The notes under the pieces: generated by a model
What the model saw: only the letters and a program-made list of their open reading frames with translations
The model's database searches: none
Told to the model about the DNA's origin: nothing
In this document: positions 1 to 5,792 of the stretch, in pieces
How positions within the stretch are numbered: position 1 is the stretch's first letter
Layout: every line of letters starts with the position of its first letter
NCBI GenBank assembly: GCA_011330545.1
Contig: DRQI01000542.1
Coordinates: 1-6,188 of the forward strand
Length of the DNA stretch: 6,188 nt
Direction of reading: 5' to 3'
Source of the DNA: Flavobacteriia bacterium
Lineage (GTDB): Bacteria; Bacteroidota; Bacteroidia; Flavobacteriales; Flavobacteriaceae
Made by a program: the position numbers and the translations under genes

Positions 1-240
1 ACAGCAGATGTTATTATACAGACTGACCAGCCATCAAAAATTGCTACCGCTATCAATATCGGAAATGCTACTAATAAAATTATTTGGCAAAATATAGGCT
101 TGGCATTGGGTGTAAAAATAATAGTGTTAATACTCGGTGCGATGGGCATGGCAACCATGTGGGAGGCTGTTATTGCAGACGTTGGCGTGGCTTTATTGGC
201 CATTTTAAATGCCGTACGCATTCAACGGATGAGGTTCTAA
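1..240 (+). CDS. zntA: Heavy-metal translocating P1B-type ATPase (Zn/Cd/Pb class), C-terminal 79 residues
   Basis: This is the 3' end of a cation-exporting P-type ATPase; the start lies upstream of the window and frame 1 is open from base 1. The visible part begins in the end of the P domain (ADVIIQTDQPSKIATAI, the segment that follows the GDGxND hinge in this family). It continues into the last two membrane helices: M7 (about residues 31-49) and M8 (about 54-73, EAVIADVGVALLAILNAVRI). M7 carries a Lys (visible residue 39) and M8 an Asp (residue 60). They lie 21 residues apart, as the metal-site Lys and Asp do in E. coli ZntA, which points to Zn(II)/Cd(II)/Pb(II) rather than Cu(I). The protein would pump these ions out across the inner membrane. 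The family is secure; zntA versus cadA is only a naming choice. No terminator is visible after the stop. Confidence 0.93.
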   Translation, partial: TADVIIQTDQPSKIATAINIGNATNKIIWQNIGLALGVKIIVLILGAMGMATMWEAVIADVGVALLAILNAVRIQRMRF

Positions 241-272
241 ATCTGGTAAACTTTAATTTTCGGTAAAAGTAA

Positions 273-280
273 TATCTTGC
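273..280 (+). promoter_or_regulatory. Promoter-like -7 box (TATCTTGC) upstream of the DUF2314 gene
   Basis: TATCTTGC resembles the Bacteroidota -7 element TAnnTTTG with one base deleted. The same TATCTTG string occurs upstream of the AraC gene (2470) and the hydrolase gene (4791). No good -33 TTTG is visible. The 5' leader of about 60 bases before the ATG at 349 contains a short inverted repeat, CAGGCG (295-300) with TGCCTG (321-326). The recurrence in front of three genes is the main support. Confidence 0.35.
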
Positions 281-348
281 GTAAATAAGGAGTGCAGGCG
301 TAATACGTTTATATGATAGTTGCCTGAAATTAACAAAAACAAATAATA

Positions 349-1224
349 ATGGGAATATTTGGAAAACTATTTAAGAAAAAAGAAACCATCAGAAAACGAG
401 AAGGCAATCCAGATGTTTATGATTTACCCAATGAGGATGAACGAATGAATTGGGGAATGGAAAAAGCAAGACTAACATTGCATTATTTTGAAGATTGTCT
501 CTCAAACCCTAAGGATGGGCAACATTATTTTTCAATAAAAGCAAGAGTTGAAGATGGAAATAAGGTAGAGCATATTTGGCTTACTGAAACTAGTTTTGAT
601 GAAGACGGTACTATTTATGGGATTATAAGTAATAAACCAATAGATGTAACTACTGTTTCAATCAATGAAAAAATTGGTATAAAAAAAGAATATGTGTCTG
701 ATTGGATGATTATAGAGAATGGAAGATTAATTGGTGGCTATACAATTCGTGCAATCCGTGTAGGGTTGAAAGGAAAAGAATTAGAAAATTTTGACAAAAA
801 CCTTGGTGGTATATTAGTTGATGAAGGTGAAGATTATTTTTTATCAAATTTCGAAACACCGGAAGGAGCAATTTTATCCATTGAAGATGCCTATGATAAT
901 AAAGATTTAGAAAAGGCAATAAATTGTAAAAACTTTAAAAAAGAAGCCGAATTAATGTTGAAGAGTACTGTAAAAATTGATATTGATAATGAATTAATTG
1001 AGAAAACAGCAGAAGTGCTTAAACTTTCATTTATCAAAAGCATACAAGAAAATGGATTTCCGAGTTTTAAGGGCGTAAAACGAGTTTTTAATAGGAATTT
1101 TATTTCACCTGAACATTGTGTTATTACAGAAATATGTATATATCCCAATGGAAATAAATCAAGTCAAAAACTAAACACATATAAGACAGATAATAATTGG
1201 AAAGTATTAAATCCAGTTGAATAG
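349..1224 (+). CDS. DUF2314 (YegJ-like) protein with a C-terminal NTF2-like extension
   Basis: This 291-residue soluble protein has no signal peptide; the N-terminus MGIFGKLFKKKE is short and basic. Residues about 33-140 match the DUF2314 family. Recognisable parts are HYFSIKARVEDG (59-70), VEHIWLTE (73-80), GIISNKP (91-97) and the family signature SDWMIIENGRLIGGYTIR (117-134). The biochemical role of DUF2314 is unknown. Residues about 168-291 are an extra domain: helices with EGAILSIEDAYDNKDLEKAI (172-191), then beta-rich sequence ending KLNTYKTDNNWKVLNPVE. This order and the 'W-K-V' ending resemble small NTF2-like (SnoaL/DUF4440-type) domains; that is inference from pattern only. The start is the ATG after an A-rich, SD-less leader. 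A terminator follows at 1289, so it is probably monocistronic. It lies 108 bases after the metal ATPase, but a functional link is not shown. Confidence 0.88.
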   Translation: MGIFGKLFKKKETIRKREGNPDVYDLPNEDERMNWGMEKARLTLHYFEDCLSNPKDGQHYFSIKARVEDGNKVEHIWLTETSFDEDGTIYGIISNKPIDVTTVSINEKIGIKKEYVSDWMIIENGRLIGGYTIRAIRVGLKGKELENFDKNLGGILVDEGEDYFLSNFETPEGAILSIEDAYDNKDLEKAINCKNFKKEAELMLKSTVKIDIDNELIEKTAEVLKLSFIKSIQENGFPSFKGVKRVFNRNFISPEHCVITEICIYPNGNKSSQKLNTYKTDNNWKVLNPVE

Positions 1225-1234
1225 AATAAAAAGT

Positions 1235-1256
1235 CAGCTAACAATGATGATAGCTG
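1235..1256. repeat. Inverted repeat CAGCTA/TAGCTG containing GCTAACAAT
   Basis: CAGCTA (1235-1240) and TAGCTG (1251-1256) form a perfect 6-base inverted repeat around a 10-base loop, just after the DUF2314 stop codon. The nine bases GCTAACAAT (1237-1245) recur exactly at 4814-4822 in front of the hydrolase gene, also inside a hairpin. From memory, GCTAACAA-type palindromic strings are common around single hypothetical genes in Flavobacteriia genomes; I cannot verify this here. Confidence 0.4.
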
Positions 1257-1288
1257 TACAAAACGCTAAAAAACACAAAATTTGGTTC

Positions 1289-1320
1289 AAAAGTTCTTTT
1301 TTTTAAGGAACTTTTATTTT
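1289..1320 (+). terminator. Intrinsic terminator after the DUF2314 gene
   Basis: AAAAGTTCTTT (1289-1299) pairs with AAGGAACTTTT (1305-1315), giving an 11-bp stem with one G-T wobble and a T-rich loop. The stem is followed by ATTTTTA. The A-rich 5' arm and T-rich 3' flank mean it could also work on the opposite strand. It ends transcription about 65-95 bases after the stop at 1224. Confidence 0.7.
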
Positions 1321-1457
1321 TAAAAGATATGTTGTTGTTAAAATTTAAAAGGTTGCTAAAAGCGCATCTAAGAATATATGTCTTTTATTACTAGAATACT
1401 GCTTAAAATAAATCCGGCTATAATAGTAACTACTAGTGTGAAATTATAGAAGTCTTT
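1321..1457. other. Intergenic stretch, no gene recognised
   Basis: AT-rich sequence between the terminator and the next promoter. It holds only very short reading frames, such as 1329-1394 (21 codons, MLLLKFKRLLKAHLR...), with no recognisable product. ATAAATCCGG at about 1409 also occurs in element copy B (5844-5853), but the similarity does not extend, so I treat it as chance. Confidence 0.4.
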
Positions 1458-1489
1458 TTTGAAAAGCTCAGAAAATCAGCTTAATTTTA
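1458..1489 (+). promoter_or_regulatory. Bacteroidota-type promoter for the small membrane protein
   Basis: TTTG at 1458-1461 is followed after 20 bases by TAATTTTA at 1482-1489. The consensus for the Bacteroidota primary sigma factor is TTTG, 19-21 bases, TAnnTTTG, so the -33 box and the spacing fit and the -7 box matches at all but its last base. Transcription would start near 1496, giving a leader of about 60 bases to the ATG at 1559. This is the best-formed promoter in the window. Confidence 0.55.
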
Positions 1490-1558
1490 CCCGTATGTTG
1501 AATAATTACAGAGGTTTTTAGGCAAACTGCTGTGGTCAGAATTATAAATCAATTCGAA

Positions 1559-2083
1559 ATGTCAAATAAAACAGAAAGGCTTACATCACTTAACAATGAC
1601 AAATTAATAGATGTTGTAAAGAATTATAGGCAATATGGCTATGACGATGGAATAAGGACAACTGCAATAGAAATTTTAAAAGAAAGAGGCATTGACAAAG
1701 AACAACTTCAACTAACAGGAAATTTTCAAAATGAAACATATAATTCGGCCAAAGAAATTTATAATTTGTTTAAGCAAAATTCAAAAGTTGCTTTTATTTT
1801 TTACGGCCTGATTTTGATAACCAGTATTATTATTCCAATAAGTGCTAAAAATTTGGGGAGTTTTACACTTATAGTTGAAATTATAAGTTGGATTTCAATA
1901 GCAGTTTATTTTATTTACCTTCTAAAATCATTTTTAAATCATAATGATTTTTTTAAAAGAATTGGAAAAGATTTTGGAAATGAAGGCATTTTAATATATT
2001 TCTTTTTAGGGATGCCATTTTACATATTCATGTACTTTTATTTTCGGAATCAAATGAATGGCGCAATGAAATTAATAAAATAA
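1559..2083 (+). CDS. Small three-helix membrane protein, unknown function
   Basis: The 174-residue product is MSNKTERLTSLNNDKLIDVV..., with no family I can name. The first 70 residues are a soluble helical domain with a pattern seen in other short Bacteroidota membrane proteins: a repeated 'L..D.L' helix, YGYDDGIR (26-33), then AIEILKERGID (36-46). Three hydrophobic segments follow: about 76-95 (VAFIFYGLILITSIIIPI), 102-123 (FTLIVEIISWISIAVYFIYLL) and 143-162 (GILIYFFLGMPFYIFMYFYF). A loop of about 20 residues containing FFKRIGKDFG sits before the last helix. The frame extends upstream to a GTG at 1532, but I chose the ATG at 1559 because MSNKTERL is a natural N-terminus and neither start has a Shine-Dalgarno site. 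It sits alone behind its own promoter. Confidence 0.72.
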   Translation: MSNKTERLTSLNNDKLIDVVKNYRQYGYDDGIRTTAIEILKERGIDKEQLQLTGNFQNETYNSAKEIYNLFKQNSKVAFIFYGLILITSIIIPISAKNLGSFTLIVEIISWISIAVYFIYLLKSFLNHNDFFKRIGKDFGNEGILIYFFLGMPFYIFMYFYFRNQMNGAMKLIK

Positions 2084-2210
2084 CTGCATCCTTGCTACCC
2101 ACGGTAAGTATTATAATTCTCGCGCTACCATCACTTTTACTGCCTTAGTAATATTTTAGAGATTCTAGAACTACCCCGAAACGAGCTTATGGCAGGCTCC
2201 CATACCTTTT
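2084..2210. other. Intergenic sequence between the membrane protein and element copy A
   Basis: No gene is seen here. Short pairings are present, such as TACC/GGTA near 2097-2106 and GAGC (2183-2186) with GCTC (2195-2198), followed by a T run at 2207-2213. The last could be a weak terminator for the membrane protein gene, but its 4-bp stem is poor. This segment may be the outer part of element A, because the T run leads directly into the part that aligns with copy B. Confidence 0.3.
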
Positions 2211-2429
2211 TTTAAGCAGTGGAGTTAATACATATAGATTAGAATCAGTACAAAATAGTTTATAAAACCGGCAAGCAAACACCTTGCCTGTTTGTCTCGC
2301 CAAAGGAGGAAAAGAAGGTGGTTCTAGTACCGAAACCCCATGACTAAAAACAGAAAGGTAAAGCTCATATCCTGCTATTTTATTATTGAAAATGGGAAAT
2401 TTCATTTCTCATTTTTATCCAAAATAGCA
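2211..2429. other. Structured repeat element, copy A (possible non-coding RNA)
   Basis: This region of about 219 bases aligns by eye with 5793-5999. The best block is 2295-2339 against 5873-5917, 34 of 45 identical without gaps. It includes CTCGCCAAA (2296-2304) and the invariant TAGTACCGAAACC (2325-2337). Folding features: stem I pairs GGCAAGC (2270-2276) with GTTTGTC (2290-2296); stem II pairs GGTT (2320-2323) with AACC (2334-2337) and exposes TAGTACC in its loop. A long terminal hairpin spans 2373-2429, with a 9-bp outer stem TGCTATTTT/AAAATAGCA and a 14-bp inner stem closing on TTC. Indels in the stem I region and a compensatory change (C2272-G2294 here, T-A in copy B) argue for RNA or single-strand structure, not protein. 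The transcribed strand is unknown. I do not recognise the family. Confidence 0.6.
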
Positions 2430-2469
2430 AAGCCATGCCAAACGTATCATTATTTTTATGTGTTTTTAG

Positions 2470-2477
2470 TATCTTGC
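2470..2477 (+). promoter_or_regulatory. Promoter-like -7 box (TATCTTGC) upstream of the AraC regulator
   Basis: This is the same TATCTTGC as at 273-280, preceded by T-rich sequence but no clear TTTG. Transcription from it would start near 2484. That leaves only about 9 bases before the ATG at 2493 but about 48 before the ATG at 2532, one reason for choosing the later start. AGGGG at 2483-2487 is a rare SD-like string that would favour 2493. Confidence 0.35.
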
Positions 2478-2531
2478 AGGCAAGGGGTATAAATGCAATG
2501 CGTTTGTACAACTGTTGTATATTATCAGAAA

Positions 2532-3257
2532 ATGATACCCGAATTCAAGATAAACTTCATACTAACGCAAGGAATAGCCTATTTTATAGGTAAAAACATC
2601 CAGACAAAAAGACATGAACATCACGCCCTTGAATTTATTTTCGGAATTGATAGGCCGTTTGATCTACTCTCTGATGAAAGTGAATTGAGAAAAATTTATG
2701 GCGTAGTTATTGACCCAAATTACCCCCATCAATTTATTGGCGGGGATGCACGGTATCTTTTTATTTATTTAGAACCCGAACTGTTACCAATCAATCAGAT
2801 AAAAAGTTATTACGCTTTACCTTTCCGTAAAACAGTACAGATTGAAAAGATCTCCTCTTTTCCTAGTGTAGAAGAAGTTATTAATTTTTCGTTTTTTTCT
2901 GATACGCTTGGTATCACAACAACCCATAATGCCATTCCAGAAACCGATTGCCGTATAAAAAATAGTGTAGAATATATTAAAACTAACCTTGAAGAAGAGC
3001 AAATTAGTTCAAATATGCTCGCAGAAAAAACGCACTTGTCTACTAGTAGGTTTTGCCATTTGTTTAAGGAGCAAATTGGAATTCCCGTTCGCAAGTTTAT
3101 CCTTTGGTGCCGAATTCAAGAAGCTTTGATGGAATTAGTAAGAGGAGGTAACTTTACCGAATCTGCACATGTTGCAGGGTTTAGCGATTCTGCCCACTTT
3201 TCAAGAACCTTTTCCAAGATGTTTGGAGTTTCTCCTTCTTCCGTCCTTAAAAGATAG
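2532..3257 (+). CDS. AraC-family transcriptional regulator
   Basis: A 241-residue DNA-binding regulator. The N-terminal part, about the first 100 residues, is a cupin-like effector-sensing barrel: TKRHEHHALEFIFGID with a His cluster, then PNYPHQFIGGDARYLFIYLEPE. The C-terminal 90 residues are the two-helix-turn-helix AraC domain. The first HTH is SSNMLAEKTHLSTSRFCHLF; the second carries the family signature AHVAGFSDSAHFSRTFSKMF followed by GVSPSSVLKR. The short length fits regulators that sense a small ligand. I chose the ATG at 2532 (MIPEFKINFILTQGIAYFIG), because the 13 extra residues from the ATG at 2493 (MQCVCTTVVYYQK) look unlike this family. It is flanked by element A and palindrome C1; no target operator could be identified. 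Ligand and regulon are unknown. Confidence 0.88.
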   Translation: MIPEFKINFILTQGIAYFIGKNIQTKRHEHHALEFIFGIDRPFDLLSDESELRKIYGVVIDPNYPHQFIGGDARYLFIYLEPELLPINQIKSYYALPFRKTVQIEKISSFPSVEEVINFSFFSDTLGITTTHNAIPETDCRIKNSVEYIKTNLEEEQISSNMLAEKTHLSTSRFCHLFKEQIGIPVRKFILWCRIQEALMELVRGGNFTESAHVAGFSDSAHFSRTFSKMFGVSPSSVLKR

Positions 3258-3319
3258 CCAGTTTATTCAAGTTTATCCTATCAGTAATAAATAAATTTGC
3301 ATCATGGTTTTTTGCTTAA

Positions 3320-3372
3320 AACCCACATTATGCCTATCCCCTCAAAGTGTCGTGACTAACATAATTTGGGTT
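3320..3372. repeat. Long palindrome C1 after the AraC gene
   Basis: AACCCACATTATG (3320-3332) pairs with CATAATTTGGGTT (3360-3372): 12 of 13 positions pair, with one C/T mismatch in the middle. The 27-base loop contains CAAAGTGTC and GACTAA. It is followed by a second small hairpin, CGATA (3379-3383) with TATCG (3388-3392). It lies 63 bases after the AraC stop and has no T tract, so it is not a standard terminator. The loop and flanks align with palindrome C2 at 6013-6050. Confidence 0.65.
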
Positions 3373-3486
3373 AAACTGCGATAATAATATCGAAAAAGAG
3401 TTTCCTAATACAGCCATAAGTAGAATTAGAACTAAACACTTTTTTAACAATGTAGCTTGATGAATGCTGTTATAAAATTAAGAATT

Positions 3487-4551
3487 ATGCCTAATAAAAT
3501 TAACTCTGTTCAAAATGCTTCTGAGCTACAAAATATAGTTGGCGAGCCCCATGATATAATTAAGGCGAAAGTGCTGAATCAATTAGACCGTCATTGTTTG
3601 ACTTTTCTAAAGCAAAGCCCAATAGTATTCTTTGGATATTGGCATAAAGGTGTATCGAAAATTTTAATACTAAATGGTAATTCAGGGTTCATAAAAGTTT
3701 TAAGCTACACTGAAGTGTATATTCCATACCATCAAGAATTTTCACTAATTGAAAGCGCAGTAGCTGATGAGTTTTTGCCGGTAGCAATGTATTTTTGGAT
3801 ACCGGGAATTGGAGAAACACTGCGAATCAATGGGGTAGTCAAATGGTTGGTTGCCAATAAAAGTAATAAGCTGCACGGCCTTCACATTGCTGTTGAAGGG
3901 GCATTTTTACATTGTGCTAAATCTATTTTACGATCTAAATTGTGGAAAGAAAAAGAGTATCCCGATATAAAAATTGATTACGATAATAATTGCACCGAAT
4001 GGATTGGCGAAGATTGTAAAACATTTATAAAGTCATCGCCCTTTTATTGCCTTCATACACAAGATGATTCAAAAAAAACCGAACTATCACCTAGAGGCGA
4101 CCCCCCAAACACTATTTATATTCTTGACAAAGAACATTTATTGATACCAGACAGGCCGGGTAATAAAAGAGTGGATAGTATCCATAACCTTTTGAGGAAT
4201 CCGTTACTAGGCATCCTATTCTTAATACCCGGCATTGATTTAATACTTAAAATCAATGGAAGAGCAAGGGTAATAAGCGATGCTCAATTACTACAATTGT
4301 TAACGGTAAAAAAACACATACCTAAATTAGGGATACTTGTTACTGTTACGCAATGCCGGTTTCGTAAAACAAATTCACTCAATTGGCAGAAAATATGGAA
4401 GCAAGCCATAGAGGTTGATAAAAATCAATTCCCAACCTTAGGTCAAGTGCTTGTAGAACAGGCTACTAAAAGCAGGTCGCTAGTAACAAAAATTAAAGGG
4501 AAAGTTGTTGAAGAAATTATAAAAAGAGATTACAAGAAAAATTTATATTAA
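3487..4551 (+). CDS. PNPOx-like flavin split-barrel protein with two DR_2398-type domains
   Basis: The 354-residue product belongs to the pyridoxamine 5'-phosphate oxidase-like superfamily. Motifs typical of the DR_2398 'probable FMN-dependent enzyme' group lie in the second half (residues from this start): FIKSSPFYCL (about 180-189), SPRGDPP (201-207), LIPDRPGNKRVDSIHNLLRNPLLG (219-242), FLIPG (245-249) and LKINGRA (254-260). The first half is a related copy: FLKQSP (40-45), WIPGIGETLRING (104-116) and HCAKSILRSKLW (142-153). It lacks SPRGD and PDRPGNKR, so one barrel keeps the presumed cofactor-binding signature and the other looks degenerate. Single-domain relatives have about 200 residues. 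FMN, F420 or haem binding and the reaction are unknown. The frame extends to ATG 3460 and TTG 3457; I prefer 3487 because MPNKINSV resembles family N-termini. TAGCTTG at 3453-3459 could be its -7 box. Confidence 0.82.
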   Translation: MPNKINSVQNASELQNIVGEPHDIIKAKVLNQLDRHCLTFLKQSPIVFFGYWHKGVSKILILNGNSGFIKVLSYTEVYIPYHQEFSLIESAVADEFLPVAMYFWIPGIGETLRINGVVKWLVANKSNKLHGLHIAVEGAFLHCAKSILRSKLWKEKEYPDIKIDYDNNCTEWIGEDCKTFIKSSPFYCLHTQDDSKKTELSPRGDPPNTIYILDKEHLLIPDRPGNKRVDSIHNLLRNPLLGILFLIPGIDLILKINGRARVISDAQLLQLLTVKKHIPKLGILVTVTQCRFRKTNSLNWQKIWKQAIEVDKNQFPTLGQVLVEQATKSRSLVTKIKGKVVEEIIKRDYKKNLY

Positions 4552-4745
4552 CCTGGAAAGGAGTTTTTCAGTAAGATTTATGCCGTAAAATATGAAAGAC
4601 AACTTGTATATTCGGGTTCATTTTGCCTGCTACACATTGTGGATGTTTTTCACTAATAATACTCATTACACCTTAAAATCAAAATTCACACTTTTTATAA
4701 AAGCTATTAAAATGGGTAATTAAAACCAGAACAAAGCTGAAATTC
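4552..4745. other. Intergenic stretch after the PNPOx-like gene
   Basis: No convincing gene. CTGGAAA (4553-4559) pairs with TTTTCAG (4565-4571), a 7-bp stem with one wobble just after the stop codon, without a following T run. A 43-codon frame at 4592-4723 (MKDNLYIRVHFACYTLWMFF...) has no recognisable product and no promoter or SD site; I do not call it. Confidence 0.35.
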
Positions 4746-4789
4746 ATCTTGATATTCTTCTAGCCTTGCAATCAAGATATTGCTTTTTT
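4746..4789 (+). terminator. Weak terminator-like inverted repeat with T6
   Basis: ATCTTGAT (4746-4753) is repeated inverted as ATCAAGAT (4771-4778). An alternative smaller stem, GCAAT (4768-4772) with ATTGC (4779-4783), is followed directly by TTTTTT (4784-4789). Either could end transcription from the PNPOx-like gene, but the stems are short and AT-rich. Confidence 0.3.
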
Positions 4790-4790
4790 G

Positions 4791-4857
4791 TATCTTGTGC
4801 AACAAGCACAATGGCTAACAATTATAGTTGTATAATAAGGTGCCAAAGCTTTTTTTT
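4791..4857 (+). promoter_or_regulatory. Promoter-like box and structured leader of the hydrolase gene
   Basis: TATCTTG at 4791-4797 is the third copy of the recurring -7-like box, with TTG at 4766-4768 as a possible -33 about 22 bases upstream. Downstream are several small pairings: TGTGC/GCACA (4796-4800 with 4806-4810); TGGC (4812-4815) with GCCA (4842-4845) enclosing ACAAT/GTTGT (4818-4822 with 4827-4831). GCAC 4806-4809 can instead pair with GTGC 4840-4843. A run of eight T follows at 4850-4857. This layout resembles a small attenuator or an attC-like fold, but each stem is short. It contains the second GCTAACAAT (4814-4822). Confidence 0.35.
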
Positions 4858-4883
4858 CTAACGGATTTCATTATTAAGAAAAA

Positions 4884-5765
4884 TTGAAGATTCAAGAACA
4901 ATTAATAGAATTAGAAACTGATGATGCTGTAAAAATAGCCCTTTGGAAAATTTGTAGCCCAAAAAAAACTTCAGAAAAAAATATATTTCTTACACACGGA
5001 ACTTTTTCGAATAAAAAAATATGTTTGGGAATTGCTAAATACTTTGTAAATAAAGGGTACACGTGTTGGATTCTAGAATGGAGAAACCACGGAAACAGTT
5101 CAAAAGCCAAAAATAATTTTGATTTTGAAACAATCGGAATGTTCGATATAAAAACGGCCTTTAAATATCTGATAAGTACGCTTAATATAAAAAATATAAA
5201 TTGCGTTACACATAGTGGTGGTGGAATATCTCTGACTATATTTTTACTTCAACATAAAGAATATGTCGGAAACATTAACAGTATTACAATGTTTAATTGC
5301 CAATCTTTTGGAGCCGTAAATACTAAAAAAGATTACCTGAAAATCTTGTTAAGTAAATCTATAAGTTATCTATTGGGATATGTTCCCGGAATAAAATTAA
5401 GATTAGGCGAACATAACGAAAAATACAGTACAATGAAACAATGGTTTGATTGGAATTTAAATAAGAATTTTAAAGGAAAAAACGGATTTGACTATTTTGA
5501 AAACATGCAATTTATAACAATCCCTATTTTGTCAATTTGTGGAGAAGGAGATAAATTTATTGCACCAAAACGAGGTTGTGAAAAATTTATTAATGCATTC
5601 AACAATAAAAATAATAAACTTGTTGTGTGCTCAGTAGAAAATGGATTTAATGAAGATTATAACCATAGTAGAACTATATTATCAAAAAATGCTTCAAGAG
5701 AAATATGGAAACTATCTTTAGATTGGATAGAAAAAGCCAGAAAAAATTACCCAAAACACGCATAG
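4884..5765 (+). CDS. Alpha/beta-fold hydrolase
   Basis: A 293-residue cytosolic serine hydrolase with no signal peptide. The catalytic layout is clear. FLTHGTFSNK (35-44) holds the HG oxyanion motif and WILEWRNHGNSS (62-73) the usual strand and loop after it. Ser111 in VTHSGGGIS is the nucleophile, Asp223 in CGEGDKFIAP the acid, and His261 in EDYNHSRTIL the base. The elbow reads T-H-S-G-G instead of G-x-S-x-G, so the first Gly is Thr. The lid region (about 140-205) is short and polar. It resembles lipase/esterase and YheT-like relatives, but the substrate cannot be told. The start is TTG at 4884: an in-frame stop lies at 4875, the next in-frame ATG is at residue 86, after the HG motif, and the protein is sensible from MKIQEQLIELE onward. 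Codon use is very A-rich, more so than the ATPase end of the window, which suggests separate acquisition. Confidence 0.88.
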   Translation: MKIQEQLIELETDDAVKIALWKICSPKKTSEKNIFLTHGTFSNKKICLGIAKYFVNKGYTCWILEWRNHGNSSKAKNNFDFETIGMFDIKTAFKYLISTLNIKNINCVTHSGGGISLTIFLLQHKEYVGNINSITMFNCQSFGAVNTKKDYLKILLSKSISYLLGYVPGIKLRLGEHNEKYSTMKQWFDWNLNKNFKGKNGFDYFENMQFITIPILSICGEGDKFIAPKRGCEKFINAFNNKNNKLVVCSVENGFNEDYNHSRTILSKNASREIWKLSLDWIEKARKNYPKHA

Positions 5766-5792
5766 GTCTGTCTACTCTTCATTAATCTTGGG

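Noticed and set aside
84..266. 60-codon + strand frame overlapping the ATPase end
   Set aside because: Out-of-frame shadow of a certain P-type ATPase C-terminus; Cys- and Arg-rich composition is typical of a shadow frame.
710..1148. Minus-strand frames inside the DUF2314 gene
   Set aside because: Antisense to a recognised domain; Leu/His- and Ser/Phe-rich shadow composition.
2187..2405. Minus-strand 72-codon frame over element A (contains LARQTGKVFACRF)
   Set aside because: It overlies the structured element. In copy B the aligned frame stops after LAR, and most differences between the copies change the amino acid, so conservation is of the nucleotide structure.
2810..3094. Minus-strand frames inside the AraC gene (2810-3094, 2817-3002)
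   Set aside because: Antisense to a well-supported regulator, with no protein-like motifs.
4592..4723. 43-codon + strand frame MKDNLYIRVHF...
   Set aside because: Short, no recognisable family, no promoter or SD site; frames of this size are expected by chance in a 330-base gap.
4892..5110. Minus-strand 72-codon frame inside the hydrolase
   Set aside because: Antisense to the catalytic N-terminal region of a clear hydrolase.
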